Positions 35,661 through 43,710 of a DNA stretch of 64,000 nucleotides are shown here, in pieces. The notes beneath the pieces were generated by a model. It worked only from the letters and a program-made list of their open reading frames with translations. It searched no databases and had not been told where the DNA came from. Position 1 is the stretch's first letter; every line of letters starts with the position of its first letter. The stretch comes from Lysobacter panacisoli (GTDB lineage: Bacteria > Pseudomonadota > Gammaproteobacteria > Xanthomonadales > Xanthomonadaceae), in assembly GCF_009765165.1 (NCBI RefSeq), contig NZ_VLNU01000001.1, positions 744,001-808,000 on the forward strand, in the 5' to 3' direction. The translations under genes and the position numbers were made by a program.

Positions 35661-37000
35661 GCGTCCTCGGCGGCGAAACGCGCCAGCGCCTCGACGATAT
35701 CGTCGAGTTCGACGCCGTCGTCGAGATGACCGATCACCTCATCGCCCAACCGCACCACGCCGGCTTCAGCGTTGCGCAACACCGCGGCGCCTTCCCGCTT
35801 GAGGCGGCCGATCAGCTGGCCCGCGGTACGCGCTGATTCGTGGCCTGTGCTCTGCAGCAACACGCGATCGCCGTCGACGAGCTTGAAGTAGAAGCGACCG
35901 TCGCCCTCGCGGTATTGCTTGAACGTCGGCAGTGCTTCCGCCTTCGCCGCTTTCCTGGTCGCGCCCGTCGTGACCTGCGACAGGTCGCGCAGGCCGACCG
36001 CCTCGCGCAGCGTCTTCAGCGTCGGTGCGGCGTAGGTCTCGCGCACGCGTCTTGCGCCATCGCGCAGGATCGCCTCGATGTCGGCCGGGCGCGCGATCAG
36101 TTCGTCGTAGCGCGCCCGCAGCGGCGCGATTTCGCGGTCGATGCGTTCGAACAGCGCTTGCTTCGCTTCGCCCCACGCGATGCCATCGGCGAACGCGCGG
36201 CGCATCGCGGTGGTTTCCTCGACGCTGGCGAAAGCCTGGTAGAGCTGGAACACGTTGGAGTTGTCGGCGTCCTTGGCTTCGCCGGGCGCGCGCGAATCGG
36301 TGACGATCGAGTAGATCAGCTTCTTCAGCGTCTCGCGCGGCACGAACAACGGGATCGTGTTGTCGTAGCTCTTGCTCATCTTGCGGCCATCGAGCCCGGG
36401 CAGCGTGGCGACGTTCTCGTCGATCACCGCCTCGGGCATCACGAAGAACGGCTGCGCCGCCGCATCGCCGTACAGATGATTGAAGCGTTGGCCGAAATCG
36501 CGCGCCATCTCGATGTGCTGCACCTGGTCGCGACCGACCGGCACGCGGTTGGCGTTGAACAGCAGGATGTCGGCGGCCATCAGCACCGGATACATGAACA
36601 GTCCCGCGCTCACGCCGGCATCGTCGTCCTCGCCGGCCTCGCGGTTCTTGTCCACCGCGGCCTTGTAGGCATGCGCGCGATTGAGCAGGCCCTTGCCGGC
36701 GACGCAGGTCAGGAACCAGGTCAGCTCCTGCACTTCCGGCACGTCGCTCTGGCGGTAGAACCACACCTTGTCCGGTTCCAGTCCGCAGGCCAGCCACGTC
36801 GCGGCGATCTCCAGCGTGGAGCGTTGCACGCGCGCCGGATCCTGCACCTTGATCAGGGCGTGGTAGTCGGCGAGGAAGTAGAAGCTCTCCACGCCCGGGT
36901 CGCGGCTGGCGTTCACGGCGGGGCGGATCGCGCCGACGTAGTTGCCCAGGTGCGGAGTGCCGGAGGTGGTGATGCCGGTAAGGACGCGGGTGCGGCTCAT
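35657..37000 (-). CDS. trpS: Tryptophanyl-tRNA synthetase with C-terminal extension
   Basis: Charges tRNA-Trp. The class I signature is HLGN at 17-20 and KMSKS at 207-211. LFMYPVLMAADILLF and DQVQHIEMARDF are typical. The ATG encodes MSRTRVLTGITTSG; the frame is open 21 codons further upstream but those look non-coding. At 447 residues it is about 110 longer than the usual 330-340: residues about 340-447 form an extra domain (PTFKQYREGDGRFYFKLVDG, then an acidic tail). This long form occurs in xanthomonads as I recall it. Confidence 0.94.
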   Translation of the reverse strand: MSRTRVLTGITTSGTPHLGNYVGAIRPAVNASRDPGVESFYFLADYHALIKVQDPARVQRSTLEIAATWLACGLEPDKVWFYRQSDVPEVQELTWFLTCVAGKGLLNRAHAYKAAVDKNREAGEDDDAGVSAGLFMYPVLMAADILLFNANRVPVGRDQVQHIEMARDFGQRFNHLYGDAAAQPFFVMPEAVIDENVATLPGLDGRKMSKSYDNTIPLFVPRETLKKLIYSIVTDSRAPGEAKDADNSNVFQLYQAFASVEETTAMRRAFADGIAWGEAKQALFERIDREIAPLRARYDELIARPADIEAILRDGARRVRETYAAPTLKTLREAVGLRDLSQVTTGATRKAAKAEALPTFKQYREGDGRFYFKLVDGDRVLLQSTGHESARTAGQLIGRLKREGAAVLRNAEAGVVRLGDEVIGHLDDGVELDDIVEALARFAAEDA

Positions 37001-37107
37001 CGAAGCGTAATGCCGGGAAAACGGCCCCACAGTGTACCCGCGCCCCGCCAACCCCGCGGCCACGGCCCGTGCGTTGAACCGGACGTCCCCAGCCGAGGCC
37101 GTCCACC

Positions 37108-37851
37108 ATGCGCACCCTGCCCTCTCTCCTTGCCCTGTCCGTCGCGTTGGCGGCCTCTACGGTCGCCGCATCGCCCCGGGTCGAACTGGCGCTGGTCGAT
37201 CGTGACAGCGGCGAATGGGCCGCCCCCGTCCGCCACCGCGGCCAGACCTGGGTCGAAGGCACGCCGGGGCATCGTTACGCGGTACGCCTGACCAATGTCA
37301 CCAGCGAGCGGCTCCTGGTCGTTCTGTCGGTGGACGGCGTCAACGCCATCACCGGCCAGACGGCCTCGCCTGCGCAAAGCGGTTACGTGCTCGAGCCGTG
37401 GCAGACGACGCAGGTCGATGGTTGGCGCAAGTCGATGCGCCATGTCGCGCAGTTCGTGTTCACCGACCTGCCCGACAGCTACGCCGCGCGCACCGGTCGC
37501 CCGGACAACGTCGGCGTCATCGGCATCGCCGTGTTCGAGGAAGCACGACGCTGGCGGGAGCCGCCGGCGATCGAGGAGCGTTCCGTGAGCAAGTCATCCG
37601 CGCCCATGCGGGACGAAGCGCGTGCGCAGTCGATCGGCACCGGGCATGGCGGCAGCCAGGCGTCGTCCGCGTATCGCACCGCGTTCGAGCGTGCGAGTTC
37701 GACACCGGTGGAAGTGACGCAGATGCGCTACGACGACCGCGCCTCACTGGTGGCGCGCGGCGTGATTCCGTGGCGCCGGCCGCATCGCGACGATCGTCCG
37801 CGCGCATTCCCGGCGGGGTTCGTTCCCGATCCGCCGGGTTGGGACGATTGA
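37108..37851 (+). CDS. Hypothetical secreted protein
   Basis: A 247-residue protein with a signal peptide (RTLPSLLALSVALAAST, cleavage near VAA-SP) and a beta-rich folded domain: RVELALVDRDSGEWAAPVRH, YAVRLTNVTSERLLVVLSVDGVNAITG, then GYVLEPWQTTQVDGWRKSM. The C-terminal third is charged and low in structure (SSKSAPMRDEARAQ-like). I do not recognise a domain. It is divergent from trpS and convergent with the CsbD gene. Confidence 0.75.
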   Translation: MRTLPSLLALSVALAASTVAASPRVELALVDRDSGEWAAPVRHRGQTWVEGTPGHRYAVRLTNVTSERLLVVLSVDGVNAITGQTASPAQSGYVLEPWQTTQVDGWRKSMRHVAQFVFTDLPDSYAARTGRPDNVGVIGIAVFEEARRWREPPAIEERSVSKSSAPMRDEARAQSIGTGHGGSQASSAYRTAFERASSTPVEVTQMRYDDRASLVARGVIPWRRPHRDDRPRAFPAGFVPDPPGWDD

Positions 37852-37869
37852 CGATGGTGATGGTTCCCC

Positions 37870-37910
37870 GCGCGCGCCGGTGCAACGATGGGATTGGCGC
37901 CGGCGCGCGC
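37870..37910. terminator. Long GC-rich hairpin between convergent genes
   Basis: A 14-bp stem (37870-37883 with 37897-37910, one G-T wobble pair) and 13-nt loop, between the convergent secreted-protein and CsbD genes. No U tract on either strand; probable bidirectional transcript end. Confidence 0.6.
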
Positions 37911-37928
37911 ACCGCTTGGGTCAACAGA

Positions 37929-38129
37929 TCAGTTCAGGGACTTCTCGAAATCGCGGACTTCCTGCTGGGCGCGGTCGCGTTCCCAGCCGTAGCGTTCCTG
38001 CAGTTTTCCGGCGAGGTATTCGGCGTTGCCTTCGGCCACGTCGAAGTCGTCGTCGGTCAGGTCGCCCCAGCGTGCCTGGGCTTTGCCCTTCAACTGCGTC
38101 CACTTGCCGGCAATGATGTCTTTGTTCAT
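37929..38129 (-). CDS. CsbD-family stress protein
   Basis: A 66-residue protein of the CsbD family: [20 protein letters not shown], then [29 protein letters not shown], which matches the family's full length. Small helical protein of unknown molecular role, commonly part of the general stress response (sigma B regulon in Bacillus). The ATG has an AGAGGA site nine bases upstream. It lies next to the entericidin-like gene cluster and may share its stress control. Confidence 0.9.
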   Translation of the reverse strand: MNKDIIAGKWTQLKGKAQARWGDLTDDDFDVAEGNAEYLAGKLQERYGWERDRAQQEVRDFEKSLN

Positions 38130-38289
38130 CCGTTGCATTCCTCTGGTCGTGTCGATTGCGGTATCGATGTTTCCGCACGGACAGAGTCGCAAGCGACGCA
38201 TTCGGTCGAAGTCGCGATTGTGTTAGACGCGATTTGATGTCGGTGAACGCGTCGTTCATCGCATCGCGCGTGTCGCGATCCGCGAAACG

Positions 38290-38314
38290 AAAAAGGCCGG
38301 ATCGCTCCGGCCTT
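38290..38314 (-). terminator. Rho-independent terminator of the first entericidin-like gene
   Basis: Read on the minus strand: stem AAGGCCGGA / TCCGGCCTT with a GCGA loop, followed by TTTCG. The T tract is short, but the hairpin is strong. It lies 30 bp after the stop. Confidence 0.82.
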
Positions 38315-38343
38315 CTTCGTTCGGACTGCACTGCCCTGTTGCT

Positions 38344-38496
38344 TCAGCACTTGCCGTCCTTGCAATCCTCGGCCTTGGTTTCGACCTTTTCGCCAGCCTT
38401 CTGCACGTCCTTGCCGGCACCCGCCATCGTGTTGCAGGCGCTCAGGGTGCCCATCGAAAACAGGGCAAGCAGCAGCAGAGCCATCAAACGCTTCAT
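38344..38496 (-). CDS. Entericidin-like lipoprotein, paralogue 1
   Basis: A 50-residue lipoprotein: signal MKRLMALLLLALFSMGTLSAC with lipobox LSAC and lipidated Cys21. The mature part NTMAGAGKDVQKAGEKVETK is typical of EcnA/EcnB. It ends with an extra Cys pair (DCKDGKC). Entericidins are small membrane lipoproteins that act in antidote/toxin pairs during starvation in E. coli. Good AGGAG site before the ATG. Its paralogue lies 2.4 kb away on the other side of a sigma factor operon. Confidence 0.88.
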   Translation of the reverse strand: MKRLMALLLLALFSMGTLSACNTMAGAGKDVQKAGEKVETKAEDCKDGKC

Positions 38497-38626
38497 GGAA
38501 TTCTCCTCGACTCGGTGGAACCACTTGGCCACGCCGCGTGGCGTGTCGCGGATGCATCTGACGCGAGCACGCGTGAACGCGGGGTGGATGCGGTTGGGAC
38601 CGATTCAGGCGAAGCGCACCGATGCC

Positions 38627-39541
38627 TCAGTTGAGCTGCAACGTCGCGTCGCCGGAGAAGGTCTGCAGCGTGACGTCGCCGTCGCCGTTGCCGTATCGGT
38701 GTTCGAAGTTCGAACCCGGGCCGTGTTCGGGACGGATGATCCGCGCACCCGGCGCCGTCAGGTCGCCGCTGAAGCTTTCGCCGCGCACGTTCGCCGAGAG
38801 GTTCTTCGGCAACGTCACGTTGAGGTCGCCGCTGACGGTTTCCAGCGAGATGCGGCCGTTGCTGGCCAGGCCGGTGTCGATGCGGATGTCGCCCGACACG
38901 GTCGAACCTGTGACCTTCTGCGGACGACTCTGCAGCACACCGACGTCGATGCGGCCCGACACGGTTTCCACCGAGATTTCGCCATCGAGGCGGCCGCGCA
39001 GGGTGAGATCGCCGCTCACCGTTTCGGCGCTGACGCGATTGCTGTTGATGGTCAGGTTGAGGTCGCCGCTGACGCTGTCGAAGTCGGCTTCGCGCGGCGC
39101 GGCCGCGACGACGACATCGCCGCTCACCGCGTCGATCGACAGTTCGCCCGAAGCGATGCCTTCGACGTTGACGTCGGCCGACACCACGTCGATGTCGAGG
39201 TCGGCGCGCAGCGGCACCATCAGGCGCAGGTCGGTGGGTTCGCTCTTGTCGCTGCCGAACATGCCCATGCCGCCGCGGTTCGGATACTTAACGCGCACAT
39301 TGAGGTGCTCGCTGTCGCCTTCGATCTCCAGGCGCTCGACGCCGGCGCCGAGACTCCCTTCGATCTTCACTTCGGGACGATCCCAGGCCTTCACCACGAC
39401 GGAGCCTTTGATGTTCTCGATCTCGACCCGGCCGCGCGGATCCAGCGGGCGCGTCTCGTTGATCGGCGTGGCCGCGAACGCGCCGTGCGCCGTCAGCAGG
39501 GCCAGGCCGAATGCGAGGCGTTGAATGTGGACGCGGGTCAT
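38627..39541 (-). CDS. DUF4097-family beta-helix protein, exported
   Basis: A 304-residue protein with an N-terminal signal (MTRVHIQRLAFGLALLTAHGAFA). The body is a run of about eight short repeats of the form VSGDLxVxx (for example VSGDLNLTI, VSGDLTLRG, VSGDIRID, FSGDATLQL), the pattern of the DUF4097 (putative adhesin) family that folds as a right-handed beta-helix. It follows the anti-sigma gene on the same strand, 67 bp after its stop. The GGAG site 7 bp before the ATG fixes the start. Function in the envelope is unknown. Confidence 0.88.
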   Translation of the reverse strand: MTRVHIQRLAFGLALLTAHGAFAATPINETRPLDPRGRVEIENIKGSVVVKAWDRPEVKIEGSLGAGVERLEIEGDSEHLNVRVKYPNRGGMGMFGSDKSEPTDLRLMVPLRADLDIDVVSADVNVEGIASGELSIDAVSGDVVVAAAPREADFDSVSGDLNLTINSNRVSAETVSGDLTLRGRLDGEISVETVSGRIDVGVLQSRPQKVTGSTVSGDIRIDTGLASNGRISLETVSGDLNVTLPKNLSANVRGESFSGDLTAPGARIIRPEHGPGSNFEHRYGNGDGDVTLQTFSGDATLQLN

Positions 39542-39608
39542 GGACGTTCTCCGGAAGGGCATTGGATCGGAATGAGCGGAAGGTCGGTGGAGGAGGATGC
39601 GGACAACA

Positions 39609-40148
39609 TCAGGCGTACGCGATGCGTTGCGCAAGTGCGAGGCGGCGTGCGTACGTCTTGCGCAGCTGTTCGAGCAGCAGGCGCGAATCGGGGTCGTGCG
39701 CCAGCGCTTCGAGGATCAGCGCGGCGTTGCGGTCGAGTTCGTCGAAGGCCGGTTGCAGTTCGGCCGGTGGGTGGCCGCTGCCGACCTCCTGGATCGCCGC
39801 CTGGTACTGCCGGGTCATGCCCTGCGCTTCGCGCTGCACGAGGCTGCCGCCGGTGCGCGTCGTCGCTGCCGTCGTCACCGTGTCGCGCGGCGACTGCACG
39901 TCGTTGTCGCTGCGCCACAGGCCGACCGTGCCGACCGCCAGCACCAGCGTCGCGGCCATCGCCACCGGCGTGAGCCAGCGCGGACGCGACGGTGCGGCGG
40001 CCTGCCGCGGCTGCGCCTGCAGTCGCTGCGCGATGCCGGGCCACAGGTCCTCGCCCGGCGGGACGTCGCGACGCATCGCACGCAGCTGCCAGCGCAGCGC
40101 GTCGGGAAGTTCGCGGGGGGTGTCGTCGTTGTGATCGTGGGTGTTCAT
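39609..40148 (-). CDS. Membrane anti-sigma factor candidate
   Basis: A 179-residue protein with an N-terminal cytoplasmic part (about 1-60, including PDALRWQLRAMRRDVPPGEDLWPGIAQRL), one transmembrane helix (WLTPVAMAATLVLAVGTVGLW), and a C-terminal periplasmic helical domain (LIQREAQGMTRQYQAAI-like). No zinc-binding HxxxCxxC is seen, so it is not a ZAS-type anti-sigma. Its start overlaps the sigma factor stop (ATGA), which is the usual layout of sigma/anti-sigma pairs. The role is therefore inferred. Confidence 0.8.
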   Translation of the reverse strand: MNTHDHNDDTPRELPDALRWQLRAMRRDVPPGEDLWPGIAQRLQAQPRQAAAPSRPRWLTPVAMAATLVLAVGTVGLWRSDNDVQSPRDTVTTAATTRTGGSLVQREAQGMTRQYQAAIQEVGSGHPPAELQPAFDELDRNAALILEALAHDPDSRLLLEQLRKTYARRLALAQRIAYA

Positions 40149-40741
40149 GCGTGTGCTCCCAACCGTTCGCGCAACAGATTGCGCGCGCGATGCAATTGCG
40201 CTTTCGAACTGCCGACCGCCATGCCGAGTTCGGCGGCGATCTCCTCGTGCTTCCAGCCCTCGACGTCGTACAGGACCAGCACCGCGCGGGCGCGCGGCGG
40301 CAGGCTGGCGACGGCGCGTTCCAGGTCCATCGACAGGGCCGTGGTGTGTCCGGCCGAATCGGCGCTGCCGAGCAGATCGAATACCTCCTCGTCCGAATCG
40401 CCATCGTCCTGCGGGCGGCTGCGGCGGCTGCGCATTTCCATCAGCGCGGTGTTCACCGCCAGCCGATGCAGCCAGGTCGAGAAGGCCGACTCGAACCGGA
40501 ACGCCGGCAACGCCTGCCATGCGCGGACGAAGGCTTCCTGGGTCAGGTCCTCGGCGCGCGCGCCCTGCCCACCGACGAGACGGGCGATCACGCCGTGCAC
40601 GCGACCGGCATGGCGGCGGTAGAGCGCCTCGAAGGCACGCACCTCGCCGCGCGCGGCGGCGGAGACCAGGCTGCGTTCCTCGCTCCCGTCCTCGCTCGCG
40701 ACGGGCATGTCGGTCAGGTTTTCGGTCACGACGGTCAGCAT
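40145..40741 (-). CDS. ECF RNA polymerase sigma factor
   Basis: A 198-residue sigma-70 family protein of the extracytoplasmic function type. Region 2 includes FEALYRRHAGRVHGVIARL and EDLTQEAFVRAWQALPAFRFESAFSTWLHRLAVN. Region 4 includes LPPRARAVLVLYDVEGWKHE with the helix-turn-helix EIAAELGMAVGSSKAQLHRAR. There is an N-terminal extension of about 25 residues and a variable acidic linker (RRSRPQDDGDSDEEV). It is the first gene of an operon with the anti-sigma candidate and DUF4097 protein. Target promoters are unknown. Confidence 0.93.
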   Translation of the reverse strand: MLTVVTENLTDMPVASEDGSEERSLVSAAARGEVRAFEALYRRHAGRVHGVIARLVGGQGARAEDLTQEAFVRAWQALPAFRFESAFSTWLHRLAVNTALMEMRSRRSRPQDDGDSDEEVFDLLGSADSAGHTTALSMDLERAVASLPPRARAVLVLYDVEGWKHEEIAAELGMAVGSSKAQLHRARNLLRERLGAHA

Positions 40742-40827
40742 AGTGGCTGTGATGCGGTGGGACCGTGCCGGGTTTAAGCGGGGCCGGCGCCGCCGGTTTG
40801 CCCACCCTGTCCGGTCCGGGGTCCAGA

Positions 40828-40865
40828 CAGCACAAAGGCCGGCAGGGCCGGCCTTCGCTGTGCTG
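40828..40865 (-). terminator. Nested hairpin after the second entericidin-like gene
   Basis: Inner stem AAGGCCGGC / GCCGGCCTT with loop AGG, and an outer stem CAGCACA / TGTGCTG separated by CGC on one side. On the minus strand the inner stem is followed by TTTGTG. It lies about 20 bp past the stop; a probable terminator. Confidence 0.75.
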
Positions 40866-40883
40866 GATCGATGGAGGACCGGC

Positions 40884-41018
40884 TTAGTTGCTGGCCTTGT
40901 CCTCGACCTTCTGGCCGAGCTTCTTCACGTCCTTTCCGAGGCCTTCCATCGTGTTGCAGGCGGTCAGCACGGCCAGCGAGAAGGTGGCGAGCAGCAGCAG
41001 GGAAACAAAGCGCTTCAT
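40884..41018 (-). CDS. Entericidin-like lipoprotein, paralogue 2
   Basis: A 44-residue lipoprotein: signal MKRFVSLLLLATFSLAVLTAC with lipobox LTAC and Cys21, mature NTMEGLGKDVKKLGQKVEDK, which is the canonical entericidin A/B form. It is closely similar to the gene at 38344-38496 but lacks the second Cys pair. The ATG is preceded by GGGGAGAG. It stands directly upstream of the ECF sigma gene on the same strand, 142 bp away with a hairpin between. Confidence 0.9.
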   Translation of the reverse strand: MKRFVSLLLLATFSLAVLTACNTMEGLGKDVKKLGQKVEDKASN

Positions 41019-41136
41019 GGTCTCTCCCCGAGACGAGGTCTGGTAATGGCCCAAGGATCGCATGGCCCGCCGCCGGCCGCACCCGCCCGACCGGGTCGAC
41101 GGGCGTGATGTCAGCCGCAATTCAGGACGCCGTCGC

Positions 41137-42060
41137 TCAGTCGCGCATCAGGGTCGACTTGCCGAACAGGCTTTCGACCAGGTCCACCGCCAACCGCGCG
41201 GTACGGTTGCGTTTGTCGATGATCGGGTTGAGTTCGACGATGTCGAGCGAGGCCATCCGCCCCGTGTCCGCGATCATCTCCATCACCAGCTGCGCTTCGC
41301 GGTAGTTCGGCCCGCCCGGCACCGTCGTGCCCACGCCGGGCGCGATGCTGGGATCGAGGAAGTCCACGTCGAAGCTGACGTGCAGATGGGTGTTGTCGTC
41401 CACGCCTTCCAGCGCTTCTTCCATCACCCGCTTCATGCCGATCTCGTCGATGTAGCGCATGTCGTACACATCGAGACCGTATTCCTGCACAAGGCGCTTC
41501 TCGCCTTCGTCGACGGAACGGATGCCGATCTGGCGGATCTCCTCCGGCCGCAGCGCGGGCGCTTCGCCGCCGAGGTTCGTCAGTGCGTCGGGGCCGAGTC
41601 CGCACAGGCACGCCACCGGCATGCCGTGGACGTTGCCCGAGGGCGTGACCTGGCTGGTGTTGAAGTCGGCGTGCGCGTCGAGCCACAACACGCGCAGTTG
41701 TTTGCCGGTGCGACGGCAATGGCGCGCGACCGCCGTGATCGAACCCAGCCCCAGGCAGTGGTCGCCGCCGAGCAGGATCGGCAGGCGCTGCTGTTCCAGC
41801 TCGGCCGACACCGCGTCCATCACGAGGCGGTTCCACGCGACCACTTCCGCCAGGTGGCGATAGCCTTCCACCGGCTTCTGCCAGGGATTGCGCGGGCCGT
41901 CGAGGTTGCCGCGATCGACCACGTCGACGCCGCGCTTGAGCAGGGCCTCGCCGAGGCCGGCGATTCGCAGCGCTTCCGGTCCGAGCCGGGCGCCGCGGTG
42001 TCCTGCGCCGACGTCGGTCGGTGCGCCGATCAGCGAAACCGGCGGATGGGTACGACTCAT
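41137..42060 (-). CDS. rocF: Arginase
   Basis: Hydrolyses arginine to ornithine and urea. The 307-residue ureohydrolase has all manganese-binding motifs: GGDHCLGLGS, LWLDAHADFNT, and SFDVDFLDPSIAPGVGT, and the family-typical NVHGMPVACL. It looks to be the arginase rather than agmatinase branch because of the LIGAPTDVGAGHRGARLGPEALR start and the overall fit. It follows the tRNA-Thr gene on the same strand. Confidence 0.95.
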   Translation of the reverse strand: MSRTHPPVSLIGAPTDVGAGHRGARLGPEALRIAGLGEALLKRGVDVVDRGNLDGPRNPWQKPVEGYRHLAEVVAWNRLVMDAVSAELEQQRLPILLGGDHCLGLGSITAVARHCRRTGKQLRVLWLDAHADFNTSQVTPSGNVHGMPVACLCGLGPDALTNLGGEAPALRPEEIRQIGIRSVDEGEKRLVQEYGLDVYDMRYIDEIGMKRVMEEALEGVDDNTHLHVSFDVDFLDPSIAPGVGTTVPGGPNYREAQLVMEMIADTGRMASLDIVELNPIIDKRNRTARLAVDLVESLFGKSTLMRD

Positions 42061-42076
42061 CGATGGCGTCCTCGTC

Positions 42077-42152
42077 TGGTGCCGGCAGTCAGAATCGAAC
42101 TGACGACCTACCGCTTACAAGGCGGTTGCTCTACCAACTGAGCTATGCCGGC
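42077..42152 (-). tRNA. tRNA-Thr (anticodon TGT)
   Basis: Complete 76-nt cloverleaf on the minus strand. Acceptor stem GCCGGCA pairs with TGCCGGC, the D-arm is GCTCAGTTGGTAGAGC, and the anticodon stem-loop is ACCGC-CTTGTAA-GCGGT with TGT as the anticodon. The T-arm is GTCAG-TTCGATT-CTGAC, and the CCA is encoded. The TGT anticodon reads ACA and likely other ACN codons. Confidence 0.97.
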
Positions 42153-42192
42153 GAGACGGACATTCTAGCCTGCGGCCACGGTCGCGCCCATG

Positions 42193-42945
42193 TCAGCGCA
42201 GGCGCGCGCAATCCAGCGGTCGCGGCGCCATCTGCACCGCGGCTTCGGCGCGGGCGGGATCGAACTCTGGCTTGGCGACCAGATCGAGCCAGACCGACAC
42301 GCGACCCTCGCCCAGCGGCTCAGCGCGCGCGGGAAAGCCCGCACCAGTGAGGCTGTCGGCGCGGCGGCGTGCGGAGTCCTCGCTGCGGTAACGGCCCAGT
42401 GCGATCGAATTGGCCTCGCTGCCCTGGCGCACGACGAAGAAATCGCCGAAGCCCGCCGCGGAAATCTTCCCGGCCATCGCTTGTGCGTCCTCGAGCGTGG
42501 CCGCCGCAGGCAGGTAGACGCGCCAGCCGCGCGCGCTCGAACCGGTGCGCTGCTCGCGCGGCACGACACGGCTCGATACGGCCATCAACAGTTCGCGCGC
42601 ATTCTGCGCGGCGGTGGAATCGTTGAACGGGCCGACGCTGTAGCAGCGCGCGCCGGCGGGAATGGCGGCGGCGGTCGCATCGCGGAGTGCTTCCGGCGGC
42701 ATCGGTGCCGGAGCCTTCGTGGCCGATGGTGCGATGGGCGATGGCGATGGCGCAGTCGTCGTGGTCGCCGGTGCGGCAGGCGCGGCCGGCTGCGGCGCGC
42801 GGGTTTCGCGCACCAGTTGCAGGCGCGCGACGTCCGCGGGCTGTTCGACCGCGATCGGCGGCGACGGCGGCGCGCGCAGCATCCACCAGGCGGCGACGCC
42901 GAGATTGAGCACGAGCAGCAGGACGACCAGGGCGCGTACGAGCAT
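42193..42945 (-). CDS. SPOR-domain membrane protein
   Basis: A 250-residue protein with one N-terminal transmembrane helix (LVRALVVLLLVLNLGVAAWWML), a Pro/Ala/Thr-rich periplasmic linker (about 45-95), and a C-terminal SPOR domain (CYSVGPFNDSTAAQNARELLM through SIALGRYRSEDSARRRADSL). SPOR domains bind denuded peptidoglycan strands at the septum. It is the third gene of the birA-coaX operon, 24 bp after coaX. A cell-division or envelope role is inferred. Confidence 0.87.
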   Translation of the reverse strand: MLVRALVVLLLVLNLGVAAWWMLRAPPSPPIAVEQPADVARLQLVRETRAPQPAAPAAPATTTTAPSPSPIAPSATKAPAPMPPEALRDATAAAIPAGARCYSVGPFNDSTAAQNARELLMAVSSRVVPREQRTGSSARGWRVYLPAAATLEDAQAMAGKISAAGFGDFFVVRQGSEANSIALGRYRSEDSARRRADSLTGAGFPARAEPLGEGRVSVWLDLVAKPEFDPARAEAAVQMAPRPLDCARLR

Positions 42946-42969
42946 GGGGCGAGATTCTAAGGGGCAATC

Positions 42970-43710
42970 CTAAGCGGCGGTTTCGACGGCGGCCCACTGC
43001 GCGAGGCCTTCGAGCACGAGCGTTGCGACTTCGGTCGCGGTCGGCAGGTGCGCCGCCAGCGTGTCCGAACCGCCGCCGTGCAGCAACAGTCGCGGTTCCT
43101 CGCCGAGCCGGACACGGGCCGCGTCGAGGCTGCGTTCGATCAGGGCGACGGCCGCGCCGTCGCAGCCGGACGCCAGCGCGTCCTCGGTGTCGGCGGCGAA
43201 ATCCACGTAATTCCCGCCCTGCTCCGGCAGCTGCGGCGCGCGCGCGTGCAGGACTTCGCGCATCAGCGTCGGCGACGGCGCGATCCGGCCGCCGAGGTGG
43301 GTTCCCTGAGCATCGAGCAGGTCCACCGTCAGCGCCGTGCCCACGCCGCACACCAGCGCCGGTCCCTGCGCGCGTGCATGCGCGGCGACCAGCGCCAGAA
43401 AGCGGTCGACGCCGAGCTTGCGCGGATCGCGATAGGCGATGCGCACGTCGCCGAAACGCGGCTGCGTGCGCGCGATGGAAATACGCCGGCAACGCGAGGC
43501 GAGCGCTTCCAGCACGGCCACGCGTAGGCCAGGCTGCGCGACGCTGGCCAGGTAGGCGACGTCGATGTGTTCCGGCAGATGCTGCGTCAGCGCGGCCGCC
43601 ACGTCTTCCTCGCGATGCGGTAGCGCACGCGCTTCACCGACGCGGCCGCCGTCGAGCAGCGGCGCGCACTTCAGCCGCGTGTTGCCGAGATCGAACAGCC
43701 ACGCGCTCAT
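42970..43710 (-). CDS. coaX: Type III pantothenate kinase
   Basis: Makes 4'-phosphopantothenate in coenzyme A synthesis. The 246-residue actin-like kinase begins SAWLFDLGNTRLKCAP, with the phosphate-binding DxGNT motif. Further motifs are GVDRFLALVAA, CGVGTALTVDLLDA and LHGGGSDTLA. The start overlaps the birA stop by 4 bp (ATGA). Genes coaX and birA are neighbours in many proteobacteria, which agrees with the call. Confidence 0.95.
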   Translation of the reverse strand: MSAWLFDLGNTRLKCAPLLDGGRVGEARALPHREEDVAAALTQHLPEHIDVAYLASVAQPGLRVAVLEALASRCRRISIARTQPRFGDVRIAYRDPRKLGVDRFLALVAAHARAQGPALVCGVGTALTVDLLDAQGTHLGGRIAPSPTLMREVLHARAPQLPEQGGNYVDFAADTEDALASGCDGAAVALIERSLDAARVRLGEEPRLLLHGGGSDTLAAHLPTATEVATLVLEGLAQWAAVETAA

